A stretch of DNA of 64,000 bases from Blastobasis lacticolella (GCA_905147135.1 LR990059.1:13229001-13293000); one strand, 5' to 3'; shown: positions 42,273 through 53,935, counted from the stretch's first letter. Made by a program: numbers and translations. Notes: generated by a model not told the origin, from the sequence alone.

Positions 42273-42971
42273 CACTAGAAAGTGTTTCATATTTAAAGTC
42301 CCGTGGTTATCAGCGGGTATATAGCTAGGCGAGCGACAGCAGTGCTACTTTTCACACGTACTTATTCTTGAATCAGACAATAAGTTTCTTTCATCATAGC
42401 CCTAAATATGTGTCGGTGTGAGAGACTCCCGCTTAATGTTGGCGGCCATTGTTTTTAATGTCACTGCCACTGTTTGGCTTGGGCTCGGACACACCGTGAA
42501 AGTAGTGTAATTTGCGCTTAGTTATGTTGACTTTGGAACACCCCTATTAGCCTTATCAAAGGTGTTCTCTAATGACGCCTGAAAGGTTGCCGTTAGGGAC
42601 GGAAATCTGGCGATAAATATGGTTTCAATACTGTCAACAGGATGACTATAAACTTACTCGGGTGTTCTGGGTGACTTTAACATAAAACATTGAGACGGAG
42701 GGTCTATCCAAGGTGAACTTGTTGGTGTTAGTCTATAGTATTATAGAGATTTGACGACCTGAGCGGTACAGTGACTTGGTCTTAGAAGGTGCGAAAGAGC
42801 CTCCACGATAAGAAAAAAGAAACAATTCTCGATAACCACAATCATTATTAAAAAAGTTCTCAAATAAAGGTCTAGAAATGGTAAAAAACTGTTTTTAAAT
42901 AGCGACGTGTTCTTAAAGTGGCAGCGTTTGCAAACGTCTTAAGGAATTAAGGATAAGGACCTCTTAAAAGA
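42273..42971. other. Unassigned spacer
   Basis: No gene or repeat recognised. Confidence 0.4.
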
Positions 42972-43175
42972 GAACCTGAATGGATCAGTGGTTACATATC
43001 GGTCTGCCACGCAGAGGTCCCGGGTTCGATTCCTGGCCGGACAGAAATTGAAATGATGAATTTTAATTTCTGTTACGGGTCTGGGTGTTGTAGATGTTTA
43101 TCCATTATCTAGCAACACAAGCTTTGCTTTGGGGCTAGGTGGCGTGTGGATCCAAGCATATTCATTTATTTATAT
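42972..43175 (+). mobile_element. SINE family B copy
   Basis: ACCTGAATGGATCAGTGGTT, GGTCTGCCACGCAGAGGTCC, GGGTTCGATTCCTGGCCGG, AATTTCTGTTACGGGTCTGG, and the end GGATCCAAGCATATTC. The middle between the (TATG) stretch and TTATCTAGC is shortened. Confidence 0.85.
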
Positions 43176-43206
43176 CAGATTTGATATATTACTGTATCTC
43201 AAAGAT

Positions 43207-43252
43207 AACGGGAAACGACAATACACTTGGTATACCCTTGGTATTGTCGTTC
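43207..43252. repeat. Imperfect hairpin
   Basis: GAAACGACAATAC and GTATTGTCGTTCC are inverted repeats around ACTTGGTATACCCTTG. Small and of unknown origin. Confidence 0.55.
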
Positions 43253-43281
43253 CTTTCTGAGAATTACATAGACATGACATA

Positions 43282-43573
43282 GGAGCGTCGGTGGCCTAAG
43301 GTGAAGCGACCGACCGGTACCCCGAGACACCGAGTTCTAACCCCAGTGCTTCCGTGTACAAAGTACTCTTTTCTGAGGTATATACGAACACTAACGGATG
43401 CTCCTACGCAAAGGAAAGACATCATGATGAAACCCGCACATTCGAATGAATGTGTAACCATGAACCAATCTGGTCAGGTTCCCCTAGTACAATTACCTGA
43501 TCTGCTAAATCCTGGATCATGGTCAAGGCGGACCCCGGGCCCTCACAACCGGGACATTAACGTCAAGATGATT
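43282..43573 (+). mobile_element. SINE family A copy with internal deletions
   Basis: GGAGCGTCGGTGGCCTAAGG, CGACCGGTACCCCGAGACAC, GATGAAACCCGCACATTC, then a jump from CCCCTAGTA to CAATTACCTGATCTGC (the TCAGATGGCAGTCG part is deleted), and the tail ACATTAACGTCAAGATGATT. Confidence 0.8.
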
Positions 43574-44368
43574 ATTTATAGATCCTGAGCAACATAGTTA
43601 CCTACAACTGTTTCATAATAAGGCTTCCGGAATCTAATATGTATAAAACGGTAATTTCCCTCTCAGTGCAGGGAACTTCATCAAACCCTAACTAGGTCAG
43701 ACTATGAAAAAGAAATCTCAACTAAAGTAGTAAGGGCGAAACCGTGCGTGATGAAGAGTAATGCCCCAATATCCCAAGGGTTGTGACCAAACGGGGAAGG
43801 GTTGGCCTCGGTTCTTTTCTATCAGTTTCGGGTTCATCTTTTTTGCTCTGTCAAATTTAAGATGATCATTTTGGCGGCTCACTAATTAGACGCACGCCTA
43901 TGAAGTGTCGATTTTTTTTCGGTAAAATGTACTACAGATAATGTCGTACTTCATTGATTGGTACCACCAATTTAGTGGAATGCCACGCGTAATGAACAGC
44001 CACATACTGTCGAATCAAAGCAACTATAATTTTTTGTACTATTAAAATTATTTGCAATTTATATATTTAATATCACGCAATTATTCGTCAAAATACCATC
44101 TTTCGCGCGTATTGTACTGAATTGGCTGACTGATACGCACAAGTCAAATCCCTACTACTTGTTTAGTTTTGGTGTGGTAACATATGGACTGGATGGTAAC
44201 AACTTACCTATGACTAGCGTAACAGATAAACGCATTATTAAACTCCTATTAAACTCCTGATTTAGTTTTGATATTGAGCAGTAGAGATAATGTTGTTTTT
44301 GTAGAGATAGCATCATGAGTGGAAAAGTCGCGTGACTCCGGTGACGACGAACGCGTGCCTGAAAAACT
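43574..44368. other. Unassigned spacer
   Basis: No gene or repeat recognised. Confidence 0.45.
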
Positions 44369-44472
44369 TATTAAAATTCATCATTTCAATTTCTGCCCGG
44401 CGCGAATCGAACCCGGAACCTTTTGCGTGGCAGACCGGGATGTTGACCACTGAACCCCTCAGGTCTTCAATA
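44369..44472 (-). mobile_element. SINE family B, head half only
   Basis: ATTAAAATTCATCATTTCAA, GCGAATCGAACCCGGAACC, TTGCGTGGCAGACCGGGATG, TTGACCACTGAACCCCTCAG. The 3' half is absent. Confidence 0.75.
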
Positions 44473-44832
44473 ACAAACACTATCTAATTTTCTTCCCTCT
44501 CACTCTCTTCTCAATTTACTTAAATTGTTTTCCTGTGGCTAAACCATACTCGGCCCCAAAAGATCGAAACCGCGTCCCTTGGACCCTAGTAAAAGGTCCC
44601 GCTACTACATATGTATGGGGGGATATGGGACGCAATTTATCGGCTTATTAAGTCTTTACTGTTTACCTCGTTAGTAAGGGCAATGCCTTTGATTGAATCG
44701 TGTGGGTTCGATTTCATATAACTATTCGGGTTTTATACGTGACTTGCTGAACCCTAATTAGAGAGGATCGCCTGAATTCCTCGCGTTTGAATAAAGGGTT
44801 CGGATTTGTATGGTTTCGTTGGTATACATCTA
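44473..44832. other. Unassigned spacer
   Basis: No gene or repeat recognised. Confidence 0.4.
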
Positions 44833-45165
44833 GGAGCGTCGGTGGCCGACTCGTAAGAGAGGTACCGGGTTCGAATCCCACTGCGGCCATGTACCAATGA
44901 CTCTTTTCTTAGTAATGTATATTAGTTGAATGCAAAGTGATGCTCTTACGGTGGGGGAAAACATCGTGATGAAACCTGCATATTCAGGCCACTAAATGTG
45001 TAACCATGAACCAATCTGGTCAGTTTCCCCTGGTAGCAGGGTCACGGAGGTCAAACGGCCTTCGCTTCACTGTAATTATCTGTTCTGCCAAATCCTGGAT
45101 CATAGTCAAGGTAGACTAAGGGCCTTCGTGGGACATTAACGCCAAGATGATGATGATGATGATGA
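44833..45165 (+). mobile_element. SINE family A with intact (GAT)n tail
   Basis: GGAGCGTCGGTGGCCGACTC (an 18-bp head deletion), GGGTTCGAATCCCACTGCGG, CCTGGTAGCAGGGTCACGGA, GACATTAACGCCAAGATGAT, then six or more GAT units. It shows the complete family A 3' end and tail best. Confidence 0.85.
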
Positions 45166-45279
45166 TATATTTTTGTCTTAATTTTGATCGCTCGCCTCGA
45201 TTCGAACGGTTTTCAATTTAAAATTTCGACATAAAAATTCCATTCCATTTCCATATTTTTAAGAGAGGTAGGGCATAGC
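45166..45279. other. Short spacer
   Basis: Nothing recognised. Confidence 0.4.
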
Positions 45280-45595
45280 GGGGTATCCCGTTCGAATTGG
45301 AGCCGCCTAACTGGGGAAGTACCTCCACCTTACAGAATACCGCAGCTAAACAATACTCTTTTAAATAGTTTTGTGTTTCTGCCGGTGAGTAAGGTTTCCA
45401 GAGCTCCATGGGGTGGGAATTTGGGGAACAGTGGCTTTGGCAGTGGAGGGATATTTGCCTTTTTGCTGCCAGAGTAACGTGTTATAGAGGTGGGCACGCA
45501 TTGGCGATAGTCTCGGTGTTGCTAATGTCTATAGGCAGTGGTGACCACTTTCCATCAGGTGGCCCGCTTGCCTGTTTGCCTATCGTATGACATTA
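45280..45595 (+). repeat. Dispersed repeat family G, long copy 2
   Basis: CTGGGGAAGTACCTCCACCT, TTCTGCCGGTGAGTAAGGTT, GGTTTCCAGAGCTCCATGGG, and an end identical in order to 35.52-35.71 kb. It ends ATGACATTAAATAAAAAA. A plus frame over 45408-45590 is repeat-derived. Confidence 0.75.
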
Positions 45596-46241
45596 AATAA
45601 AAAATTTATGCATAATGCTGATTTTCCCTATTTTAGAACCACACTCTTTCGGTGTTGAAAATGTGATTTGAAAAATATTGAATTTTTCATGTCGAAAATC
45701 AAAATTAAAAACCGTTCGAATCAAGGTAAGCGATTCAAAAAAAGAGCCCCTACATTTCACCCTCAATCCCCACTTCGTAACCGCACAACCACAGTTCCAA
45801 CGCGGCTACACCCGTACATGTACACACACAGTATTCCACAGCACTTAATCCCAGCAGGTACAGTAGCCAAGACAAGTGGAACAACCGCGTAGTCTGAATC
45901 ACTAACAGCTGTAATCTGTACAGGAGTATACCACTTTCCCAGCTTAATTATTCACGCTCAGTAACTACAACCACTATGCTGATAATGTTCTTTGACAATG
46001 TTCAGTGTTTCGGATTCGGTGTAATGCTAGTTAGAGAGTATCTATTGTTATCGGTGGAGGAATTTGTACAGTGGCGCTCATAAGCGCGTTACCACTTTTG
46101 GAAACTTGTAGCTGCTACCACATGCAGGATATTAGAAGCATTGATTACAAATGGAATAGCATAAAAGAAGGGCCTATTAGCTTTCCCTTAACTAATTCTT
46201 AAACTGCAGGTTGTTTTTCGTTTACTAATTGGAAATTATGT
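45596..46241. other. Unassigned spacer
   Basis: A 74-codon frame (45668-45892), rich in basic and Thr/Pro residues, has no domain. Not called. Confidence 0.35.
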
Positions 46242-46640
46242 TCGCTCACTATAGGCCTTATAAGGAAGCTCACTGTTATCCAAAAGACAATGGAAAGGAC
46301 TATGCTTGGAGTCTCGCTGCGTTATCGATTCAGAAATGAGGAGATCCGCAAGCGAAACAAGACCACCGACATAGCCCCAAGGATTGCCAGGCTGAAGTGG
46401 CTGTGGGCAGGACACATAGCTCGAAGAACAGATGGCCTATGGGGCAGTAAAGTTTTCGAGTGGCGACCACGTACCGGAAGTCGCAGCGTGGGTGGGCGCT
46501 CCCACAAGGTGAACCGACAACCTGGTAAAGATCGTAGGTATCAGCTGGATGCGGAAGGCACAGGACCTTCGGCCTTCGTGGAAGCCTTTGCTTAACCCAG
46601 AGATCCCTGCAATGGGACATCGAAGGCTCCTTAAAAAATA
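46242..46640 (+). pseudogene. RTE-type LINE C-terminus, frameshifted
   Basis: It reads TVIQKTMERTMLGVSLRYRF, IARLKWLWAGHIARRTDG, then KVFEWRPRTGSRSVG. After one frameshift and a TGA it continues TDNLVKIVGISWMRKAQDL. These are the post-polymerase segments of RTE-type proteins (MERAMLGVSLRDRI, LKWxWAGHIARRxDGRW, W.PRTGRRSVGRP, RWMRxAQD). There is no YxDD region and two breaks, so it is inactive. It belongs to a different lineage from the 48-kb copy (about half the residues differ). Confidence 0.85.
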
Positions 46641-46784
46641 TAAATTGCTTTAATGAGTTTCCATAATTTGTCTTATAAATTAAAATTAAAATATTGTTTG
46701 ATAATACAGCCAAAATTTTGTTTTTAATTTGGTAAGTATTCATGTCAACTTTTTAAAGTCAAAAATCCATGTAATTACCATTTA

Positions 46785-46892
46785 CTATTACTCCACTGTA
46801 CTCCTGATCTGAGAAATCCTGGATCATATTCAAGGCGGACTCCGGTCCTAGTTCGCGAGAGCATAACCGGGACATTAATGCCAAGATGATTT
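46785..46892 (+). mobile_element. SINE family A tail only
   Basis: ACTCCACTGTACTCCTGATC, AATCCTGGATCATATTCAAG, AACCGGGACATTAATGCCAA, then GATGATTTAT. 5'-truncated. Confidence 0.7.
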
Positions 46893-48027
46893 ATAATATT
46901 TTTCGAATTATCATACGATTAACGATATCAATTTAGTAACCACCAAGCACACTCAGCTAGCAGGTCCATTCGCCAAAATAACCGAGCAACAACCGTCCCA
47001 GTTGATTGATAAACATACACGTCCTCCTAGAATAGGCCTATTACCGTTCGATAACACAAATGGGTACCATTGATACGCTATTATGGGCCAGGCTTTTTCT
47101 TTATCGGCCACCGCTCTGATATATGGCCAGTATTAAGCCAATATTAGGTATTAAATAGCTACATTAACCATCGGCCACCGCGGAAACCGTGATAAAACAC
47201 TTTGCGAAATGCGACTAGACGCTCTTTGGGAATTCCTCTTTGGAAGATCTTACTAAAACTTGATCGCGAGCTCTTCGGACGATCTGTGTGGGGATGAAAA
47301 TTAATGGTTTCTGGTTTAGGGTTGTTTTCAGTGAAGCTTTTTTTATAAATTCATTAATTTATTTATTTGCATATAAATATGGTACCTACATGGTCTGAGT
47401 TCTATGGGGTCGCACATATTTAAATCCGTAAGAGGTGTGAAAGTGCCACTTTAGGAATTAAATAAAAAATCTGCTCTATTGAAATAAAAAACTATTTTTA
47501 TTAAATGGCAAGGTTTAGATAGGCATCGGTAAATTTTAGTCGACGTTGTTAATGAGATTGTCGCATTTTCAAACGTTTATATCTGATTATTATTGAGGTT
47601 ATCGAGAACTGATATTTTTTCCTAAAATAACAGCACTTTCACACCTCTAAAGACCAAGACACAGAATATTGATACAGCCAAGGTTATGGGTGAATTGAAA
47701 ATTCTTAATCAAGTCCACATACAATTTCCTACAAAATGCTGCAGTATCCCAAAGAGCTACTGAGTTTGACACTCAGGCATAAGCGCAGTTCTATATAATT
47801 TCGTTTAAGGATTTGGCCCAAAATTTTTATGTATCTTTTTTATAAATTCGGCTTCGTGAGTATACCCCCTCCCCCCCCCATCACTGAAACAAAAACGGAG
47901 ATGAGAGACGAAACAATCGAAGTTGATCAATCAAAGTTCGACGAAAGCTATTAATCTACACAAAAGTTGGATCATACTTCGATTCGAGATTCCTTTTGAT
48001 TTATACCTATATCAAAATATACGCTGT
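46893..48027. other. Long spacer without a supported gene
   Basis: 47340-47385 has TTCATTAATTTATTTATTTG, possibly a reversed retroposon tail. No coding or family repeat recognised. Confidence 0.4.
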
Positions 48028-49260
48028 ATTTAATTTATAAGCAATAAGCTTGACTTTTACCAGCCCATAGAGCAAGCCGGTTTCAGAAGTGGAATGAGTA
48101 CAATGGACCATATCCTCTCTCTGCGAGTTGTTATCGAGAAAGCCACAGAATACCAGATGCCACTGTGGTTGGCTTTTATAGACTACAAGAAGGCATTCGA
48201 CAGTATCGAATCCTGGGCAGTCTACGATTCTCTGCAAAACGCTCGTATTGACCATCGATATACGAAATTAATAGAGAACATCTATAAAAATGCCAGCATG
48301 ACAGTCAACCTACCACCAAAGACAGAGTCCATTAGATTGGAGAAAGGCGTCAGACAGGGAGATACTATCTCTCCAAAACTATTCTCCCTAGTACTGGAGG
48401 ACATTTTCAAGACTCTAAATTGGGACCAATATGGACTACGTATCGAGGGCAGGCATCTTCATAACTTGCGATTCGCGGACGACATTGTCCTGTTTTCTGA
48501 AACCCCGGAACAGCTGGAAACCATGATACGGGAACTTAATCATGCCTCTCGATTATGCGGACTAGAGATGAATCTAAATAAGACCAAGATCATGACCAAT
48601 TGCCCCGATACCGCGTTTAAGATCAAAGTGGATAACATCGTCATCGAAAGGGTACACAAATATGTATATCTCGGTCAAGAGGTGGTAATGGGGAAGGAAA
48701 ATCAGACGAACGAAATTTACAGGCGCATAAGACTAGCATGGGCAGCCTATGCCAAGATAGATTATGTGTTCAGAATGAAATTAACATCAGAACAAAAAGC
48801 TCGCATACATGATCAGTGCATTCTGCCGGTTCTCACTTATGGAGCTGAGACGTGGGTTTTTACTAAGGAGATCCTTAACAAATTCAAAGTCGCTCAAAGA
48901 GCAATAGAGAGGAAGATAGTGGGCGTAACGCTCAGTGACCGCAAAAGAAATGACTGGCTCAGAGTACAGAGTAAAGTGAGGGATGTTATCAAACATATAT
49001 CGAAGCTGAAGTGGCAATGGGCTGGTCATGTCGCCAGAAAGCGGGGTTCATGGTGCAAATCGCTAGTGGAGTGGAGACCGTGGGGTGAAAGACGTTCACG
49101 GGGAAGACCTCAGATGCGCTGGTACGACGACATTAGAAGAACAGCCGGAATGGAATGGTTGAAGACAGCACAAGACCGAGAACGCTGGAATGTATTGAAG
49201 GAGGCCTACACCCTAGAGGTTGAAAATGGCTGAAAAGAAGAAGAAGAAGATTTAATTTAT
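48028..49260 (+). mobile_element. 5'-truncated RTE-type LINE with 11-bp target-site duplication
   Basis: ATTTAATTTAT occurs at 48028-48038 and again at 49250-49260, immediately after an AAGAAGAAGAAGAAG tail. The body 48039-49249 starts inside the reverse transcriptase and includes its stop codon at 49231-49233. 5' truncation, a short-repeat tail and a direct duplication are the marks of target-primed reverse transcription. The perfect duplication and undamaged frame suggest a recent insertion. Confidence 0.9.
48094..49233 (+). CDS. RTE-type reverse transcriptase, C-terminal part (truncated LINE ORF)
   Basis: A 379-codon frame. Coding homology actually starts upstream at about 48043 (KLDFYQPIEQAGFRSG), before the first Met, because the element is 5'-truncated. 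The Met is not a natural start. Palm motif A is FIDYKKAFD (residues 28-36, Asp30). Motif B is GVRQGDTISP (85-94). The catalytic FADD is at 127-130. KYVYLGQ near 190 is the motif E region. A post-polymerase segment has KLKWQWAGHVAR near 308 and GRPQMRWYDDIRR near 340. All catalytic Asp residues seen are intact, but the endonuclease and N-terminal RT fingers are missing, so it cannot act alone. No host promoter is evident. RTE versus a close relative is an inference from the WAGHVAR/GRPxxRW tail and short-repeat end. Confidence 0.93.
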   Translation: MSTMDHILSLRVVIEKATEYQMPLWLAFIDYKKAFDSIESWAVYDSLQNARIDHRYTKLIENIYKNASMTVNLPPKTESIRLEKGVRQGDTISPKLFSLVLEDIFKTLNWDQYGLRIEGRHLHNLRFADDIVLFSETPEQLETMIRELNHASRLCGLEMNLNKTKIMTNCPDTAFKIKVDNIVIERVHKYVYLGQEVVMGKENQTNEIYRRIRLAWAAYAKIDYVFRMKLTSEQKARIHDQCILPVLTYGAETWVFTKEILNKFKVAQRAIERKIVGVTLSDRKRNDWLRVQSKVRDVIKHISKLKWQWAGHVARKRGSWCKSLVEWRPWGERRSRGRPQMRWYDDIRRTAGMEWLKTAQDRERWNVLKEAYTLEVENG

Positions 49261-49299
49261 TTCGAAAATTGGTACTTGTATCGTAATACAACATGAACA

Positions 49300-49436
49300 G
49301 ACATTTTAAAGGTATGTTCCGGGTTTCCTACAGCGTACCTTTATTAACGAGTAGTCTGATATTTCGACGCAGTTCCATGCATCATGGTCACGGGACGACT
49401 GCCGGTAGGAAACCGGGAACATATATTTAAAATGTG
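49300..49436. mobile_element. Foldback MITE family D, copy 3
   Basis: ACATTTTAAAGGTATGTTCC with GGGTTTCCTACAGCG on the left, and CCGGTAGGAAACCGGGAACA plus TATATTTAAAATGT on the right. The centre differs from copy 1. The best preserved long inverted repeat of the family. Confidence 0.8.
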
Positions 49437-49708
49437 TGTCATTGTTCTAGAAGAGGGCAATAGCAGTTTTTATATTAAATTAATCATCCATTTCGCGCGG
49501 TTGTGTGGGACTAGGTACGCTTGCGCGCCGGAGAAAAAATAAATATCAACCGACCAAAATACGGTGTTAAGAGATAAGTTTCCCAACCGTTCAATAAGAT
49601 GGACAGAGTAGTTTGTCGGTTAATTTTAATCAATAGATGAGACCAGCAGATGCTTGCGGAGAATGCGATTCCTTCCAGTCCATGACAGGGACTTTTTCAT
49701 AAAGCTCA
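49437..49708. other. Unassigned spacer
   Basis: Nothing recognised. Confidence 0.4.
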
Positions 49709-49965
49709 ATGACAAACGAGCAGACATCCACCTGATGGTAAGTAGTAGCTGCCGCCCGTGATAACATCTAGAATTCATACATTTAGGTTGCAGGTAACAA
49801 AAATGCAGTACCGCAAGTGCGTTGTCACTATGAGGACTAAGATGAAATGCCTCATGCCTGTAATTTCGCTGGCTACCTTATTCTTCAAACCAGAACACAA
49901 TTATGCAAGCATTGTTGCTTAGCGGCAGAAATAGATAAGGCCATGGTACTCACCTAGGCGGACTC
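49709..49965 (+). repeat. Dispersed repeat family E, copy 2
   Basis: ATGACAAACGAGCAGACATC, TTAGGTTGCAGGTAACAAAA, CTGTAATTTCGCTGGCTACC, then AGCATTGTTGCTTAGCGGCA and AGGCGGACTC. Confidence 0.7.
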
Positions 49966-50104
49966 CATAGGCTTGACTGAGTTTTACCACCTGATAAAAC
50001 TTTTTTTTAATTATATTTTCAAGCAAAAAGCAAGAACCGTATTTATATTATCACTGTGTGAATATTATATACGTAAGTCATACCTGTAACATAGATTAAA
50101 AGGG

Positions 50105-50225
50105 TACCAACCCCGTAATCGCGCTGGCTACCTTATCATTCAAATCGAAACACAACGCGCAACAAATACCAAAGCATTGTTGCTTGGAAGCAGAAATTGA
50201 TAAGTCGGTGGACTCCCTATCTCCC
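50105..50225 (+). repeat. Dispersed repeat family E, 3' part
   Basis: CCCCGTAATCGCGCTGGCTA, AGCATTGTTGCTTGGAAGCA, GTCGGTGGACTCCCTA. A direct partial repeat of the preceding copy, 140 bp downstream. Confidence 0.6.
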
Positions 50226-51847
50226 TAGACTTACGTTAGTACGAGCTAAGACCTTGTAATAAAACCAACCTTAACAAATAACTTAACTGATATTTGACGA
50301 TGAACTGTAAAATTTTAACAGTTGATCCGATACTTACAACTGATTGAATGCTGTATTTAAATTGATGAAATCTTGAATCTACTTGATTGTTAATAAATAA
50401 ACAACAAAGTTTCAAACTTGACATTTGTGACGGGTGTTGCCATTTATAAAGCATATTCCTTTCTAAAAAAATAAATGGATTTAATCTATTCGGAGGTGCT
50501 CAAAATAGCGACACTAATGATGCGCTTGTAAAAGCACGTATAACGTTGTATCTGGTTCCTTATTATTCTGGTGATCAAAGGGTAACAACATCTGTTCTTT
50601 ATGTTATTTTTTTATTCAGTACACAAAGTAGACACACTACACCATACTTCCGACTTTTGTAGTTGGAGATGAAATTAAAGATAAAAAATGTAAACACACA
50701 ACTGTCAATGTCAAAGAGACTATCCAGGGGTATAAAACCTTTTGTTTGCATAACCAAATGGTTATGCATCATGCACACTTTTCAGTGTGCTTTACAATGG
50801 CTGGTAAACTTTCGAAAACGGAACAAATCGATTTACCCCCATTTATTCAATTTATTAAAAACTTAATAAGTAACTCAGAAACTGTTAGTCCAAGAATACT
50901 AGTTAGAAAAGTCCAATATTAGAAAGAAGTGGCCGCCATTTTGAATCTTATCTTATTTTATGTATTATTATTTGATAAATTAATTCAAAATGTCTCGGCG
51001 TCAGTCAATCCCTTACTTTCCAAGCCTTTGCAATAATGTACTGTAACAACGAACCAAAGGTTTAGCATGTCTTACCATTACCAGTGGCATAAATGAAAAC
51101 TACCCATATTTTATTGAAACAGCACAAATATGTAACAAAAAAACATAGTTCCCTATTTAATTCAGTTAAATATTTTAAAATATTCATATGATTTTATTTC
51201 ATTTGGAATGTAATAATTTTAATAAATATTTTAATGTTTTCAAATAACACTTTAGGGTTATTTTTTTAAGGTAGCAACCCATTTGTTAAATTTTTTATCT
51301 TTTATTCGATCTCATATCTTAGTTATAATCCAACAATCAATATTGTGTACCTAGAATTGACATTAATCTAATTAACTTAACTTCACTCAAATCCATAACC
51401 TTTCCAAACAAATTCCGTAGGCCGACACACGCTGTAACCTAAACAACTTTCGCCTAATTTCATGATTATAAAAAGTACAAGGGTCCTTAATTGGATTGAA
51501 TTTAAGCGTTTAATTGTTCCCAAAATGTACGTCACGTCCTTAATGCGGGTCTGGCATTTGCGACGAGCACCCTTGTTAGGAAGACCGGGCACAAAACGAT
51601 AAAAACTGAATGCGGTCGTAATAATTCCGACATTGTAAGCTTAAATTTGGTTTTGAGTTTGCCGGCGTCACTCGTGAGGTATCTGGAGGTTCTGGGGTTT
51701 TGAATTAGGGATAAGGATGAATTCTGCTCATCAAACATCATGTTTTGGTTCTTTGACTTATGATATGCGATTATCGTCATCATTTGAGTAGTAACCCAGC
51801 TTCTTCTAGGGTTGTTAGGTACTTAAAAATTGTATTCTCGGTTATAA
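50226..51847. other. Long AT-rich spacer
   Basis: A small repeat shared with 22.98 kb lies at 50610-50652 (TTTATTCAGTACACAAAGTA, ACACCATACTTC). No gene; the 60-83-codon frames (50663-50866, 51383-51783) have no domain. The rest is AT-rich. Confidence 0.4.
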
Positions 51848-52390
51848 GCAGACTAGTTGTTGCCCGCGACTTCGTTTGCGTAAAAATTTTTATTATGTTT
51901 CGGACATATAGCAAGTTCAAATTCGTATAAAGATTTTTTCGTAAATTGTTTAGAATACCTGTAATTTACGAAAACACATAATAATATAGATCGTAAGCGC
52001 ATTAAAGGCGAAACTCGCCTGGTGTGTTATGCAAAAACAATTAATAACAAGCGACGACATCCTTTATCGGGGTCGATTGTACTATTTCTCTTGCCTGCAT
52101 AGTAGAAGTATCAACACGCTGCTACTACTTATAACCTAACTAACAGAAAAATTCGGATAATCGCCGCCCAAGTTAACTAAACCAAAATATTTTCTAAACT
52201 ATAAAGCCGTTTTTAATGAAACAAAGCTAACAAATATCTTGATTAAACTGGCTTTCAAACAGAGAAAACCACATCCAAATCAGTCCATCCGTTTGGGAGC
52301 TACGATGCCACATACAGACACACAAAGCCAAAAGCCTCAGATACTTTACACACGTCAAACTTATAACACTATATGATTTTTCATTAGAAT
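51848..52390 (+). repeat. Lepidopteran-type dispersed repeat (family H relative)
   Basis: It starts AGACTAGTTGTTGCCCGCGA, then CTTCGTTTGCGTAAAAATTT, and ends CCGTTTGGGAGCTACGATGC, ACATACAGACACACAAAGCC, GTCAAACTTATAACACTATA. I recognise both ends as very common in moth genomes. About 540 bp. No coding. Confidence 0.6.
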
Positions 52391-53499
52391 CGAATCCTTG
52401 TTGCGCGAGTCCGACTCAAACTTGACCGACTTATATTTGTTGATAAATAACTTATATTTTATTATAAAGTTTTTTTTTTAAATTATGTTTTTTTTTGTGT
52501 TTTTGTTTTTTATATGGCGTGTTGGCTATATTAATTACCAAAATTATAAATTGCGGTTTTGTAATTGGCATTACAACTTAATAATATAACCTTTTAAATA
52601 GTAATGCATATGCTGTAAAACTATGAAACAAATAAATAAATAAACTTAAAAATCAGAAAAACGCCTTAGATACACGTTCTATGCATAGAGACCTATCTGA
52701 ATTTTTTAATTTTATCTTTTGTTATAGCGACTGTATACAATTGGGTACTCTGTGATAGTTCAAGTGTTTAGTTGAACTATTACAGAGTTAGCTAGTTAAT
52801 TTATAGTTATAAAGGTGTAGGCCTTGGACAGACAGACAGACAGCGAAGGCTTAATAATAGGGTACCTGAGGCTTAGTACCTAATGGGGTTCTACCTAATT
52901 TTTACCCTCCAGGTACGAAACCCCATAAACAATCTATCAGACATCAATCTTTAAAATTTATAACTTTTAATATTCGTAAGTAATGTAAGGCAGCCAATAT
53001 ACTCCAGTAACATCGTATCGGGAAAAGTTTGACTTTTTTCTTTATTTATTGAAATCGCTGCAGAAGATTTAGTGGTTGGGCCCTTCGCACGTATAAAATG
53101 CGGTGTTTATAGCAGATCCGATGTCAATAAATATGTTAGGGCACGGTTTTTTTATTCTTTATAATATTAGGTTTCACATTCATACATAAAGCTCATGCCT
53201 CTCATAGTCGGGGTAGAAATCGTACCAACGTTTTGTTTATATGAAACCAGCGAATTTATTTCTTAAAATAGTCTATTGAAAAGATGACGATGAAAGAGTC
53301 TCCTCAATGCTATACCTGTATAACACTAACCCAACCGAAATCAAGTTTAATATTTATATAAAAATTGTGATTGGTGCAAAGCTTTTCTTGTTTGGATTAT
53401 ATAAAATCAACTTAGGCATCGCCTAAAGTTTAATACGATCGGACGTTAGACAAGTAGGTATTGTTTTTGAATACGCAATGTTGTATATATGATCCAACC
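52391..53499. other. AT-rich spacer with one hairpin
   Basis: 52748-52763 CTCTGTGATAGTTCAA pairs with 52772-52787 TTGAACTATTACAGAG with a single mismatch around an 8-base loop. No gene. Confidence 0.5.
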
Positions 53500-53828
53500 G
53501 GATCGTCAGTGGACTAATAGATAATGGATCCGACTCGTAAATGAGAGGTACCGAGAGATCCCGCCATGTGTCAATGACTTTTTCTGAGTATCCATGTGCC
53601 AATGACCTTTTCAGAAACACCTGTGCATTAGTTGAACACAAACCGATGCTCTTACGGTGAGGGATAACATCGTGAGGAAACCCGCACATTCAGGCGACTG
53701 AATGTGTAATAATGTTCCAACCTGGTTAGGTTACCCTGTTAACAAGGTCGCATTGATCAGACGGCAGTCACTCAACTGTAATTACCTGATCTGACAAATC
53801 TTGGATCATGTTTAAGGTGAACCCCGGC
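53500..53828 (+). mobile_element. SINE family A copy with a short internal duplication
   Basis: GGATCGTCAGTGGACTAATA (decayed head), TCCGACTCGTAAATGAGAGG, a duplicated CATGTGTCAATGACTTTTTC / CATGTGCCAATGACCTTTTC, ACCGATGCTCTTACGGTGAG, CATTCAGGCGACTGAATGTG and TCTTGGATCATGTTTAAGGT. The CGGGACATT end is missing. Confidence 0.8.
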
Positions 53829-53859
53829 TACAAAGATTATTATTTTTATTATATTCCAT

Positions 53860-53935
53860 CTTCGGCCACATCGTCACTTACCAGCAGGTGTGATGGCGGT
53901 CATATGCCTGTCTTGTCGCATATAAAAAAAAACAT
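53860..53935 (+). repeat. Family I retroposon-like end
   Basis: CGTCACTTACCAGCAGGTGT, GATGGCGGTCATATGCCTGT, then poly-A. A related end is at 57.74-57.79 kb (CTTTCCATCAGGTGAGTTGA). Class unknown. Confidence 0.45.

Noticed and set aside
48787..49029. Minus-strand 80-codon frame inside the RTE
   Set aside because: Shadow of the plus-strand reverse-transcriptase frame.
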